A stretch of 64,000 nt of DNA from Haliclona indistincta (Eukaryota; Porifera; Demospongiae; Haplosclerida; Chalinidae): positions 3,049,921 through 3,113,920 of the forward strand of contig OZ024787.1 in NCBI GenBank assembly GCA_964017065.1. The letters run 5' to 3'. The notes under the pieces are model-generated. The model was not told the DNA's origin. It did not search any database and saw nothing but the letters and a program-made list of their open reading frames with translations. The translations under genes and the position numbers were made by a program. This document shows positions 22,220 to 33,200 of this stretch, piece by piece (positions within the stretch are counted from its first letter, which is position 1; each line of letters begins with the position of its first letter).

Positions 22220-23272
22220 ATGGCAGCGATAGGTCTGACTCGGAGTGCCAACGAATTTTTTAGACAGAATATCCAAGAATTTTTTGACTTGCAGAGAGAC
22301 GGCAGGAGTTTCGTTAACGTCGTCGTCGTAGGAGAAACCGGCGCTGGGAAGTCGAGCACGATTGCTGAAATCACAGGGAAGCGAACGTCGGTAAGCCATT
22401 CTCTGAAACCTGAACACGGAACGCAGAGAATTGAAGAACATACATTTACTAACAATGGAATCACGATCAATTTGTTGGATATACCAGGGTTTGACGGCAA
22501 TGTTGCCACGGAGACGACGCTTCAAGCATTGCGAACAAATTTCTCGAGACAAACTGATCTAGTTGTTTATTGCATTAGCATGGAAGCTAAGCGCTGGCCT
22601 ACGCAGAGTGATGAAACTTCAATACGCAGGATGATCGACATACTTGGACCGACGACATTCCTTGGCAACCGTTGTGTGTTCGCGCTGACGTTTGCCGACA
22701 AAATCATACAATCATGTCCTGCTGGACAAAATGTCGACGAGGTTTTGCGTCACAAACAAAACGAATTTGAAGAACAGATTCTTGAAACACTAAAGAAATA
22801 TCTGCCTGGGGAACATCTTCCAAGAAATCTTCATATTGCCCCAATCTTTAACCAACCAAAGGCTAGATATGAAAGAGTCAGTAGAATCCTAAAAATTCGG
22901 TTTTTGGATCTAGTCTATGATGTGCTGCACACACATCTTTCCGCTTTTTCTTGCTTCTTTCATTACTTTAGGCCATCTAGTATTCAGCAAGATGACAATT
23001 CATCCTCAAATGAACAAGTGACTGACTCCAATCCTCATGTTTTCAGAGAACCTGACACATCTCCATCTGACAATCCAGAGGAAATTCACAATGGAGCCGC
23101 TTACCGCATCTTAGACAATGATTTAGATGATGAGCAATCAGCTTTTATGCGCTTTATCAATGAGACGTGGGAAAATAGTCAAGCCAAGGTGATATGGACT
23201 GATATAAAGGAATTTTTTATTGCTTTACGTGAATATTTTAAAGAAGCATGGAAAAAGATCACTGAAGATTAG
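22220..23272 (+). CDS. AIG1/GIMAP-like GTPase (divergent member)
   Basis: Single-exon ORF of 350 residues starting at an ATG. The G1 P-loop is GETGAGKSS near residue 38, the G3 is DIPGFD near 91, and an AIG1-type conserved hydrophobic segment (LVVYCISMEA) follows. The G4 position reads LTFAD, keeping the aspartate that contacts guanine in TxxD-type motifs. The C-terminal third is charged and low in similarity, ending in a short amphipathic region (YRILDNDLDDEQSAFMRFI) shared with the other family members. AIG1-type GTPases act as nucleotide-dependent oligomers on membranes and are linked to immunity in plants and vertebrates; the role here is inferred. It lies on copy-B-specific DNA, flanked by RPTOR-exon relics on both sides. 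Confidence 0.85.
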   Translation: MAAIGLTRSANEFFRQNIQEFFDLQRDGRSFVNVVVVGETGAGKSSTIAEITGKRTSVSHSLKPEHGTQRIEEHTFTNNGITINLLDIPGFDGNVATETTLQALRTNFSRQTDLVVYCISMEAKRWPTQSDETSIRRMIDILGPTTFLGNRCVFALTFADKIIQSCPAGQNVDEVLRHKQNEFEEQILETLKKYLPGEHLPRNLHIAPIFNQPKARYERVSRILKIRFLDLVYDVLHTHLSAFSCFFHYFRPSSIQQDDNSSSNEQVTDSNPHVFREPDTSPSDNPEEIHNGAAYRILDNDLDDEQSAFMRFINETWENSQAKVIWTDIKEFFIALREYFKEAWKKITED

Positions 23273-23606
23273 TTCCATAATAGTCATGTAATACTCGCTA
23301 TAGCTATAGTACAGCTAATCCCACATCACAAACACTTGGACATAAGAACTAGATCAAAATCATTACCACAAACAACTGTTTGTATTATTCTTTGTAAACA
23401 ATCTGATGTCATGTTTTTACTACAGACACCACAATCTCACTAGAGACACTACAATCTCACATGCACTTTTGTTTTCAAATCTTTATATAAGAGAGAAAAT
23501 GATAATAGTAATAAAATATAAACAGACTGTCATGATGTTTATCGATTAGATGATAATTCTCATACACACAAAAAAATTGTGTTCATCGCGTTCATCGTAC
23601 ACTAAT
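23273..23606. other. GTPase 3' flank
   Basis: AT-rich downstream DNA. From about 23,490 it matches the sequence at 52,200-52,268 downstream of another GTPase gene (AAAATATAAACAGAC, TTATCGATTAGATGATAATT). No additional gene. Confidence 0.55.
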
Positions 23607-23660
23607 TCACTTCCAGTAAATTGAAACAAGTTGATCTGTTCCACCAGCTGCTAGCCAAAG
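23607..23660 (-). pseudogene. RPTOR: relic of RPTOR last exon
   Basis: On the minus strand an AAAG acceptor precedes LWLAAGGTDQLVSIYWK and an early TGA. This is the last WD40-blade exon of RPTOR (52,269-52,370), where the intact copy reads LWLAAGGTDGLVSIYSTERK. The relic has no matching upstream exon next to it, so it is a duplicated fragment. Confidence 0.75.
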
Positions 23661-23843
23661 CTTTAGAGGGAAAAGAATGCTTTGTTGTTATAAAAGTCAC
23701 TAGCAGCTGATCCTACTACATGTTACAATGAACAATGTTCCCCACGATTCCGCCACGAAAAAGTAAAAAAATTTCTAAGCCAACTTCTAGGTTCAGGAAA
23801 TCACAATGTTTATTTTTAGTTTGACGGTCAACAATTACTGTAC

Positions 23844-24547
23844 TTAAGGTGGCGGGATACCAGAATTAATGATATTCATGACTTTAGCAAGTATCTGTAT
23901 ATTTCTAGCCATGGGTATTCTTACAGACAGAGCTGCTGCGTGCAGTTTGCTTGCCTATCGATAGGCATCGAATATAGCAAATTTCAGCAACGCAGTGTTA
24001 GCCATCGCGGAGCGACGAGCTCTCCCTGTGAATGCTGAGCACGATCGATTGTAAACACTTTTTCTTTAGTTGTGTGAAAGGTACGAAGCTAAAACTGCTC
24101 ACGCAAGCTCATCTGCCATCTATGCAGGTATTTATGCGATGATTTCGCCGAGCGCTGCTCGTACGCGATATTACAGCAACGCAGGCTGTGCCGTCTGGCA
24201 GCACATACATGTAGCTGTAATATCGCGTACGAGCAGCGCTCGGCGAAATCATCGCATAAATACCTGCATAGATGGCAGATGAGCTTGCGTGAGCAGTTTT
24301 AGCTTCGTACCTTTCACACAACTAAAGAAAAAGTGTTTACAATCGATCGTGCTCAGCATTCACAGGGAGAGCTCGTCGCTCCGCGATGGCTAACACTGCG
24401 TTGCTGAAATTTGCTATATTCGATGCCTATCTATAGGCAAGCAAACTGCACGCAGCAGCTCTGTCTGCAAGAATGCCCATGGCTAGAAATATACAGATAC
24501 TTGCTAAAGTCATGAATATCATTAACTCTGGTATCCCACCACCTTAA
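23844..24547. mobile_element. 704-bp near-perfect foldback (palindrome) element with TTAA ends
   Basis: Two arms of about 334 bp (23,844-24,177 and 24,214-24,547) are inverted copies without indels, separated by a 36-bp centre. Only a few mismatches are visible (for example CTATCGATAG against CTATAGATAG). The ends read TTAA-GGTGG and CCACC-TTAA, so a TTAA target duplication of piggyBac type is plausible. Two 70-residue ORFs, 24,070-24,282 (+) and 24,109-24,321 (-), are mirror images of the same arm and are not genes. Confidence 0.9.
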
Positions 24548-25849
24548 CAAGTACTTACAAGTACTTAACAAGTACTGAAATCAACGATGTACCTATGAAA
24601 ACAAGGCAGTTATCACGCAATAGACAGTAAGAATACATTGTCAGCACTATTTTATCATGCTAATTCAGTAAATTTAGCAATTCAGCTAGCTAGAGTTTCA
24701 GGTAAGTAAAAAATTATAGTTCAAAATTTTGTTGCAGTGTACAAAATTTCATACAGAACCCTCGGATGCCAAATTTCCTTCCAACTCAGTTCCTAAACTT
24801 CCTTTACCATCTAAGGCACGCATGCATTGTATCAAGAGTATGATTAGGAAGAGTGTCATACCCGCTTAGAAACACTTCCTGTTGTCTAGTATTATTTTTC
24901 TATTACTCGGTCGCTGTACATGTATTGCAGGGTGAGTATGAATCTTGTGTCAAAACTCATGTATGATTGGGTACCATTGAAAACATACTCAAGGCTATAG
25001 TGCGAAGCTGATTAACTATCATGATGATCATGAGTGTCTAACCATTGCTCTTCTTTCATTGCGCATATACTTATAGAACTACGTATGTAGATCGGTTTAT
25101 CATCATCCCTTTTCTATTCTTACCAGAAGAATTTCTGTCCCTTGCGGTAACTACAACCCTATACCTCTTCCGTATTACAGTGTCGGAGGTATCGGAAGCA
25201 TATGTGTAGCGGTGCTTCAGGCCGTGATGATTATTAATATTCTTGCAATGAGACGTAATAACTTCCGGTTGTGAAGCAACACGGAATAAAAAGATGTGAC
25301 CTACAATGTATCTTGTCACTGTATGCGTGAAAACATTAATGACAACTCTAGCAGGTACTCGGGACTCATCTCCCAAGTCAAGAAACGGTAGCTCAGATGC
25401 TTTGCCATAATAATAATAATAGACTCAAAACAACACTCCATGATCTATGATTATGCATGCAACTCACCAATTCCCAAGGTCAGGATATACAAAGCCATCA
25501 GAAGCATAGAAATGACCACCGATAAGCCAAAAACGTTCAACATTTTGATATGCAATGAATACTAGGGCTATGGATGCTTTTGATGGCTTACTGACTGCTA
25601 AAATAAGTGTTTTATATGCTCATTGACCAAAATCAGACGCTGACAATCAATTATTTTGCACGCTACTCTAGAGAGGCAGTGTGTGTTATGAGTGAATAGT
25701 ATTGACAGAACCAGAAGAATAACAGAAGGGGCAGAATGACATGTCAGCTATAGCTCAATAACAGTTCTCAGTTATTGCACTACTCCTCTGTTCTTATAGT
25801 TGTGTAGGTTCACCACTCTGCTACTTGATAAACGAGAAAGTGTCTGCAG
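24548..25849. other. gene-free copy-B insertion DNA
   Basis: About 1.3 kb without a recognisable gene. The part at 24,600-24,870 is a dispersed repeat also found at about 56,385-56,620 (TTCATACAGAA, CTAAGGCACGCATGCATTG, ACCCGCTTAGAAAC). The right end near 25,334 repeats ACATTAATGACAACTCT from 21,194. Confidence 0.5.
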
Positions 25850-26225
25850 AGGTGGGAGGAGCTCGTATACAGCACATGCGTGGGTGCCGGTGAGCTAAAA
25901 ATTAATTAAAAACGCCTACACGCTGGGCGTGGTGGTTTATCGACTTAGCTAAGTTAGCTTGCGAGTCATGACGAGTCGTAAGCTAAAAACTCGCTAATAG
26001 TCTCGGCTTCTCCAGTTCCTCTGGTCGTCTATCAAGGTACTGTGGTAGTATGGTTAATAGTGACAGCTAAGTTTACGTGTTTCTGTCTTATTGCAGGCCT
26101 CTCTGTTAACAACTTGACAGTGGCACAGGTCACACAGCTCGCTAGGTAACTGGTTTAATCATCTATGGTCGACAGCAAGGAGTAAGGACTTCGCTGTTAA
26201 AGTTGTATAGATTAAGGTATAAAAT
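25850..26225 (+). promoter_or_regulatory. conserved promoter/5' leader exon block upstream of ROCO-B
   Basis: Paralogous to 2,841-3,140: GGGCGTGG box, CTCGGCTTCTCCAGTTCCTC exon-like sequence, GT...TATTGCAG intron and a second exon-like piece (GCCTCTCTGTTAACAACTTG). Its survival in both copies despite rearranged surroundings argues for function, probably as the transcription start region of the ROCO gene about 4 kb downstream. Confidence 0.45.
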
Positions 26226-26244
26226 TAATACCACTAAATAATAG

Positions 26245-26383
26245 TTAGACAGCGCATCCGAGGATCTACGCGATTTAGAAGCCCGAGAGCCGTTGCTATA
26301 TAGCGTCCGAGCGTAGCGAGGGCGCTATGGTAACGGCGCGAGGGCTTCTACATCGCGTAGATCCGATTGGATGCACTGTCTAA
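26245..26383. mobile_element. hairpin MITE 1 (TTAGAC/GTCTAA family)
   Basis: About 139 bp, a long imperfect hairpin: TTAGACAGCGCATCC... with GGATCTACGCGAT pairing with ATCGCGTAGATCC, and GGATGCACTGTCTAA at the end. It shares its core (GATCTACGCG, CGAGGGxTTCTA) with hairpins at 28,097 and 28,912. Confidence 0.8.
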
Positions 26384-28096
26384 CTGATTTAGACCATAGC
26401 AACAGCAAACAGAAACGACGCGAACGACGAGCAAGGACACGCGAGCGTTGTAAAAATTATTCAGTAGAACTCCGCTCACAGAACCGTAATCTGCGCCGTG
26501 TGGTGGGATTCCACTATAGAGTCGCGGTAGTGGCGGGATTCCACTACGAGAAATAGAGACCCGCAGCTACGCAATCTGGTTGGTCAGTGACGCTTAGCTG
26601 TGGTCTAAGCTTAGTTAAGCCTGCATGTTGTACTAGAATGATCTGAGATCTAGCATACAATACTAGAGTCCTAATGAACACATACCCATGTGCTGAGCTA
26701 AGATCTACATAGCACACAACTACTCCAGCATTACTGCAACAGCTAGTCCATAGACAGCTCCAGATAAATTGATGATAGCATAGCTACCATACATGCACTG
26801 ACAGATTAACAGTTGATTGGAACATAACAGAAGGTCTCAAGAAAGACTGATACCTTATGATCAAAGGCCTCAAGAAGTTTATAACCATGGCTTTGACGTA
26901 CGGTACATGTGAGACTGAGTGCAGGCCAGGACGTCGATATGGATAGGAAGTTTTTTGATACACCCACAATGCCGTAAATTGCTCTTACAAGGACACGTAG
27001 CTTTAGAAAGCCATGGATTAGCCACTCGAGTAAGGCTTGCCAGCACAGAAAACGTCTTCATAGGACTATAAATTCAGTGAAGAAGCTGCAAAGTGCGTTT
27101 TTGTGGCGAATTTCAAGCGGTGAGGCGTAAACAAGCGTGTTTTTGACGACACACACACATATACGCATTATAGTATAGACGGACACAACGCATAACCCTT
27201 GCGCATACTGCGCATGGGTAAATTGTTTTTTATTAACATAGCAATCAGTTCTACACTACAGTAGTCAATGCTGTGTATGTAGAACTTGTTTTGTTACTAA
27301 TAATAGCAAAAGGTGTGCTATTATTAGTAGCAGCAATGAAGATACCCAATGAATGCGCTCCTGGATATGCCAATAATGTACTGTATGTATACAAACATAG
27401 AGTAGTTGGACACATTCCATAATAATATTAGAGTATAGTACAGTGATATTGACCAATCAGATTGACTAGCTACTAGTGTCTATTTCACATAGAACCTACA
27501 TGTAGGAGGTGTTCTTCATAGACACTAGGCGTTTCATTGGTTGATTTAAGCGGGAGACGGTATATTTTACTTACTTAGGTAGCATTGTGTATAATGCAAG
27601 CAATGGAAACAACAAGTGATGAATACTAGTGATAGTCTATGAGTTGACACAGTCTAGCTAGACTATCACTATCTGAAATGACTATCATAGACGGTCTTTG
27701 GAGTGTCTTCCTTGGAATTCCAGTCTGTCTGGCTTGCTCGACTTGCAGGTCCGCAGCACGCGGATCGCCAAACGGGAGCGTTTCCCAGGGCGTTGCCGAT
27801 AGAGGTTGGGTCGAGGGCGGAGTACTCCGAGTAGCTAGGAACGGTTTCTTCTCGAGCGGTTTCTTCTCGTGGTGGTAGCAGCAGCGGAGTCTACTGAAGG
27901 CGTAAGAGCGGTGTAGAGTAAAGTTGAAGAATTACTCTCGTACTCATTAATGGTTTTCAGTAACAGTTCGTCGCTGTCGTACGCCCAGTCGAGGAGCGCA
28001 GGTCGCTTATACCACGAACGACTCGGAGAACTTGAGAGTGCGTTTCTTTTGCTTACGGCTTAGATACCAGTTACTAATGGCTATACTCTAAATAAG
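26384..28096. other. ROCO-B upstream region, no gene
   Basis: No gene is recognised. It contains a basic 61-residue ORF without homology cues, the paralogue of the left flank of the copy-A transposon (about 27,232-27,352), a small inverted-repeat element (CTAGTGTCTAT at about 27,472 against ATAGACACTAG at about 27,519), another inverted pair (GTGATAGTCTA/TAGACTATCAC, 27,630-27,672) and a GC-richer patch at 27,740-28,040. Confidence 0.5.
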
Positions 28097-28244
28097 TTAG
28101 ACGCCTCGGCCAATGGGATCTACGCGGTATAGAAACCCTCGAGTTGCCATAGAACCCTCGCGATACGCGCTCGGGTTCTATATGGTTTCCTCTCGGGTTT
28201 CTATACCGCGTAGATCCCATGGCGTCGGCGTCTAACTTATATTT
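28089..28244. mobile_element. hairpin MITE 2 (TTAGAC/GTCTAA family)
   Basis: TTAGACGCC... GGGATCTACGCGGTATAGAAA pairs with TTTCTATACCGCGTAGATCCC ...GGCGTCTAA, and the flanks AAATAAG and CTTATATTT extend the palindrome. The inner CGCGATACGCGCTCGGGTTC forms the loop region. Second of three related elements within 3 kb. Confidence 0.85.
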
Positions 28245-28911
28245 AGTAGTCAGATTTAATCATACAGATGTAAAATATTATGTATAGTTATACTACAGTT
28301 CAATGTAATTCTAGAATCTGATTGGTCAGTTGGAGGAAAATAAATCACGTATTCTTCCGCGGGAACTCGTATTTTTCCGCTGGAACTCATATTTTTCCGC
28401 TGGAACTCATGATCATGTTTTCCTCTGTCATGAGTTTCTTTTGTACAGGTACTAGATTTGGTAGTTACTGGGCCTGTATGTGTTGTGTTCGCTTCTGGCA
28501 TGGGCAGCACAGCATCTATAGACCCGGGTACTTGGCTACGATCGATGCAACGATAAGTTGACTTGTTGTGCATGGAAAACGTAAGGAAGCAAGTAACTTA
28601 CCACGTTTTGCTATGTTGACAGCCTAAAGATTGCCCAATAAATGCACACAGCAAGTAAAAATGACTGCTGGACTCTAGTAACTATCATTCTAACCGTTCG
28701 TTGGAGTCCAAGTCCAGCCATTGCCACGTGTAACGCAATTTCGCAAAGCGGCGTTTGTGGGTGTGGCGGCCGGGTCACAGCACGTGTTTTCGAGCAAGAA
28801 GAAACGCTCATGCTGCAGGAACTCAGCAGTTTTGGGACGGTCGTCAACCATTGTTTTTCAAAAAATATCTGCGTCGGTTTATTGTTGCCATGTAGCTGTA
28901 GTATAAATACC
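28245..28911. other. spacer, no gene
   Basis: Contains a threefold 20-bp direct repeat (TTTTCCGCTGGAACTCATA type, about 28,350-28,410) and short ORFs on both strands without recognisable domains. Confidence 0.5.
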
Positions 28912-29054
28912 TTAGACGACGAATCATCGGCAACTATGGGAATTAGAGCGCCTTGGCAACCGAAATAGACGCCCTCGCGCTACGCGCTCGGAACGTCTAT
29001 TCATCGGTTCCCGCGGCACTCTAAATCCCGTAGTTGCCTCGATCCGTCGTCTAA
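28912..29054. mobile_element. hairpin MITE 3 (TTAGAC/GTCTAA family)
   Basis: TTAGACGACGAATCATCGGC...GGCAACTATGGGAATTAGAG pairs with CTCTAAATCCCGTAGTTGCC...GATCCGTCGTCTAA. It has the same internal CTCGCGCTACGCGCTCGG turn as the other two members and lies just before the conserved ROCO-B upstream flank. Confidence 0.85.
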
Positions 29055-29532
29055 CCTATATATAGTTGGCAGTATTGTGATAAGCCACCTTAACTAGAAA
29101 GCTTGACAATTGACAGCGAAGAATAATTTATACCAAAAATAATTAGAATGCTAATAAATACGCACTTTGCGAAGAAGTGGTTTCTTGATCACTTATCTGG
29201 AGTATTATGGTTACAAGTATTAGCATTATGCCAAGCTAGAATACCACTAGTTCAAACAGCCTTGTGTACTGATAGTATATGCCTCGGTGGCTGGAGCCAC
29301 AATGCAAAATCTATAAGTACTGTAACAATCAATACTACACTAGACATTGATAATTGAATTGTTAGTTCATAAGCTATGACCATCATTTGCTTTTTCTGGT
29401 GATCTATAGACTTCGCATTCTGTCCACGCAGGCTAGCTGCCATGAATAGTTTGGGTTAACTGTATTACAAAAACAGCATACAGCTTGAGCACTCAACGCA
29501 CTATGAATCGTGTTCAGACTTATTCTAATTAA

Positions 29533-30024
29533 AGGCCTTTTCACACTGGAGTCGGTTATGATGCGCATTGGCACCTTTCGAGTACCGTTCACTATCGATG
29601 CGAATTGAATGCGCATCGGGAGCGTTCACACTGCACTCAGGAAATGCTATTAGAACGCCGTTTAGGTCACGTGCCGGCTCACGTGTTGCAGTAGCTGTAC
29701 CCGCCATACTGCTTCCACAGCAGCTCTTGTACGCAGGAAACACTGCCAGAGGACGAATACACGAGCGTCGAGGACAGAGAGACCGTCGATCGTCTTCCCA
29801 GCAGCCATTTTCGAAAACGTGCATTCATTCATTATTCATGACTTCCGGTATCGCCCACGTGATTCGGTTCGATTCGCATTGAATCCACATAGCGAGGTGG
29901 ATTGACTCGATGCGCATTCGATGCGCATTCATTCAATGCGCATCGGACGAAGTACAGTGTGAACGTGCCCAATTCGCATTCGATGCGCATTGAATTCGGT
30001 TAAATTTGCCAGTGTGAATAGGCC
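29533..30024. mobile_element. 492-bp TTAA-flanked TIR element in ROCO-B upstream DNA
   Basis: Terminal inverted repeats AGGCCTTTTCACACTGG and CCAGTGTGAATAGGCCT are flanked by TTAA on both sides (29,529-29,532 and 30,025-30,028). Copy A has a single TTAA at the homologous position (8,515-8,518) with continuous flanks, so this is an insertion after duplication. The interior is full of GATGCGCATT-type motifs in both orientations. No transposase. The TTAA target points to piggyBac-type mobilisation. Confidence 0.85.
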
Positions 30025-30284
30025 TTAACAGTTAGTGTGCACCCGCATGCATTTGAACAGAATCAGTGTGATATAAATTAAATTCAGTCATGTCAACAGT
30101 TTAATTTATACTTGGCAATTACATTTTACTTAACAATGCTTGGAAGCGTCTTCACAATTCATTAATTAAGCTGACTGATCCTAGGTTTATCAAACTGATC
30201 GTGTAGAGACGCACAATCTTTGCATGTATACCTGTTTTCACTTTGCGGTATAATGATCTAATTCTTTTTCAGCCTTTCGTCCAA

Positions 30285-33200
30285 ATGGAAAAGACACGAG
30301 TCGATGAACTCATCTTGCTTGCCTATGAGCAAGGAGACTATGACATGGCATTGCGATTGCTTCCAACCCTACGAAAGCCGGTGAATATAAGAACTTCTTA
30401 CAATATAGTACCTCATATCCCGGACTTAGCTAATGCTGACGATGTTACTTTGTTGCACTTGGCTGCTTACAATGGCTGGCTAGACATTGTCACTGCTCTG
30501 GTAGATGAATATGGCTGCGATAGTAAATGCTGTGACAGCAAGGGTCAGACTCCATTACACTACGCTGCTTGTAGCGGTAGCCGGTCAGTGGTTGAATACT
30601 TCATCTCAGAGCAACACTGTGACCCAATGCATGGTATCGAACACAGTGGCGGAACCTCTCTACACTGTGCTTGTCTGGGCGGTCATCTTGACCTCACAAA
30701 GTATCTTATAACTGATCATGGTTGTGATGCTAATCATCCAGCTGGAGTTAATGGTGACACGCCATTACATGCTGCTTGCTCTAGCAAAACTAGTTGTCTG
30801 AGTGTTGTCAAGTATCTTATCAATGAACAACACTGTGACCCAAACAGTAAAGGAAAATGTGGTAGAACACCACTTCATTATGCTTGTAATATAGGTCACA
30901 TAGATATAATCCATTATCTCTTCTCAGATCTAAAATATGACTTGAATTTATTGGACAATGCTGGCAACATGCCAATACACATTGCTTCTTTTAGTGGTTG
31001 CTTGAATGTAGTTGAATACTTTGTGAACAAGCAAAATATTGATCCAAACAGCAGAAGTGAGAATGGTAAGACACCTCTGCATTATGCTAGCAGTGGGGGT
31101 CATATAAACATAATCCAATATCTCACAAAACAAATGAAATGTGATCCATCAGTAACTGACAATAATGGAAACATGCCGATACACTCAGCATCTATTAGTG
31201 GCCGCTTAAATGCAGTTGTGCACCTTATCGTTGAATGCCGTTGTGATCCAAACAGTAGAGGAGAAAGTGGTAGAACACCACTACATTGTGCTTGTTATTA
31301 TGGTCATATGGACATAATGCAATATCTCATAACCAATCATCAGTGTGATCCAGCACTACCGGATGATAACGGCTGCAAACCAATTATTTATTCTTGTCTT
31401 AGTGGTCATTTAGAAATGATAAAGTATCTTATCACAGAAAAACACTGCAACCTAACTGAAACTGGAAGCTCACTACTATCTAATGCCTGTATAAAAGGTC
31501 ATATAGATATAGCAAGATATCTTATAACTCAACAGAGTTGTGATCCAACTTTACCAGATAAAAATCATAATAATATTATGCCAATATACATGGCTTGCTT
31601 TGGTGGTCACTTACATGTAGTCAAATATCTGATCACTGAGCATCGTTGTGACTCAAACAGTAGAGGAAGTAATGGCAAGACACCTCTTCATGGTGCCTGT
31701 GAAAAAGGTCACTTGAATATAATCCATTATCTAATCAAGAATATTGGTTGTGACCCAGAAGTACCAGACAATGATGACAATGTGCCATTGCACATGGCTT
31801 GTTTTGGTGGTTACTTGAATGTTGTCAAATGCTTAATCACTGAGCATCATTGCAACCCACACATTAAAGCAAGAAACGGTTACATGCCACTTCATTGTGC
31901 TTGTAGCAATGGTCATCTAGACATAGTACAGTATCTTATTGAAGACCGAGGCTGTGATCCAGAAATAACAGACAATGAAGGTTGCACGCCAATTCACATT
32001 GGCTCTTCTCGTAATCACATAAATATACTGAAATATTTAATCGGCGAACAGCAATGTGACCCAAACAGAAGAGCAACAAATGGTAGAACACCTCTTCATT
32101 ATGCTTGTACCAATGGTCATCTAGACATTGTTCAGTATCTTACAGACATTGGTTGTAAGCCAGATATACCAGACAATGAAGGTTACTTGCCAATACATAG
32201 TGCAGCTTGTTTTAGTGGTAAATCAGAAGTAGTCCAATACCTAATCACCAAGCAACATTGTGATCCTAATAGTAAGGGATATGATGAAGTTACACCTCTG
32301 CATTGTGCTAGTATGAATGATCAATTAGATGTAGTGAAGTATCTTATTGAAGACCAAGACTGTGATCCTGAAATAACAGACAATAAAGGTTGCACGCCAA
32401 TTCACATTGCCTCTTCTCGTAATCACATAAATATACTCAAATATTTAATCGATGAACAACAATGTGACCCAAACAGACGAGCAACAAATGGTAGAACACC
32501 TCTTCATTGTGCTTGTAGCAATGGTCATCTAGACATTGTTCAGTATCTTACAGACATTGGTTGTGAGCCAGATATACCAGACAATGAAGGGTACTTCCCA
32601 ATACATAGTGCTTGTATTGGTGGTGAATTAAAAGTAGTCCAATACCTAATTACCAAGCAACACTGTGATCCTAATAGTAAGGGATATGAGCAAGTTACAC
32701 CTCTGCATTGTGCTTGTGGCAACGGTAATCTGGAATTAATCGAATATCTTATTCGAGAATGTCATTGTGATCCAGAAATAACAGACAATTATCAGCGCAA
32801 GCCGATACATATTGCTTGTATTGTTGGGAAATTACATGTGGTGCAATATCTCATCAAGGAACATCACTGTGACCCCAACAGTAGAGGGCGAGGTGGTTGG
32901 ACACCACTGCATAAAGCTTGTGAAACAGGAGATATGGACATAGTCCAGTATCTTATTAAGGAAACAAATTGTAGCCCTGAGGTTGTTGATGAAGGAGGTA
33001 TATCACCATTGCAATTGGCTTGTTATTTTGGTCGCACTTCTGTTGTAAAGTGGCTATTGCAAGATGAAAGAGTGGATGCTGGACGCATATATCGATATGG
33101 TCATTCTCTGCTATATTATGCCGAGTTTAGTATAAACAGCTTTGAATTGTTAAAAGTATTGAAACCACTTTTAAAGTCAGCAAAGGACTATCCAATTCAA

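Noticed and set aside
24070..24321. Two identical 36-residue starts on opposite strands
   Set aside because: They are mirror translations of the arms of the palindrome, not two genes.
26371..26556. Basic Arg-rich 61-codon ORF resembling a bZIP basic region
   Set aside because: Overlaps a hairpin MITE end and lacks a leucine zipper; likely chance coding of CpG-rich DNA.
30243..30284. Upstream ATG of ROCO-B giving 14 extra residues
   Set aside because: The stretch spans a conserved CTTTTTCAG splice acceptor, and copy A has no matching in-frame extension.
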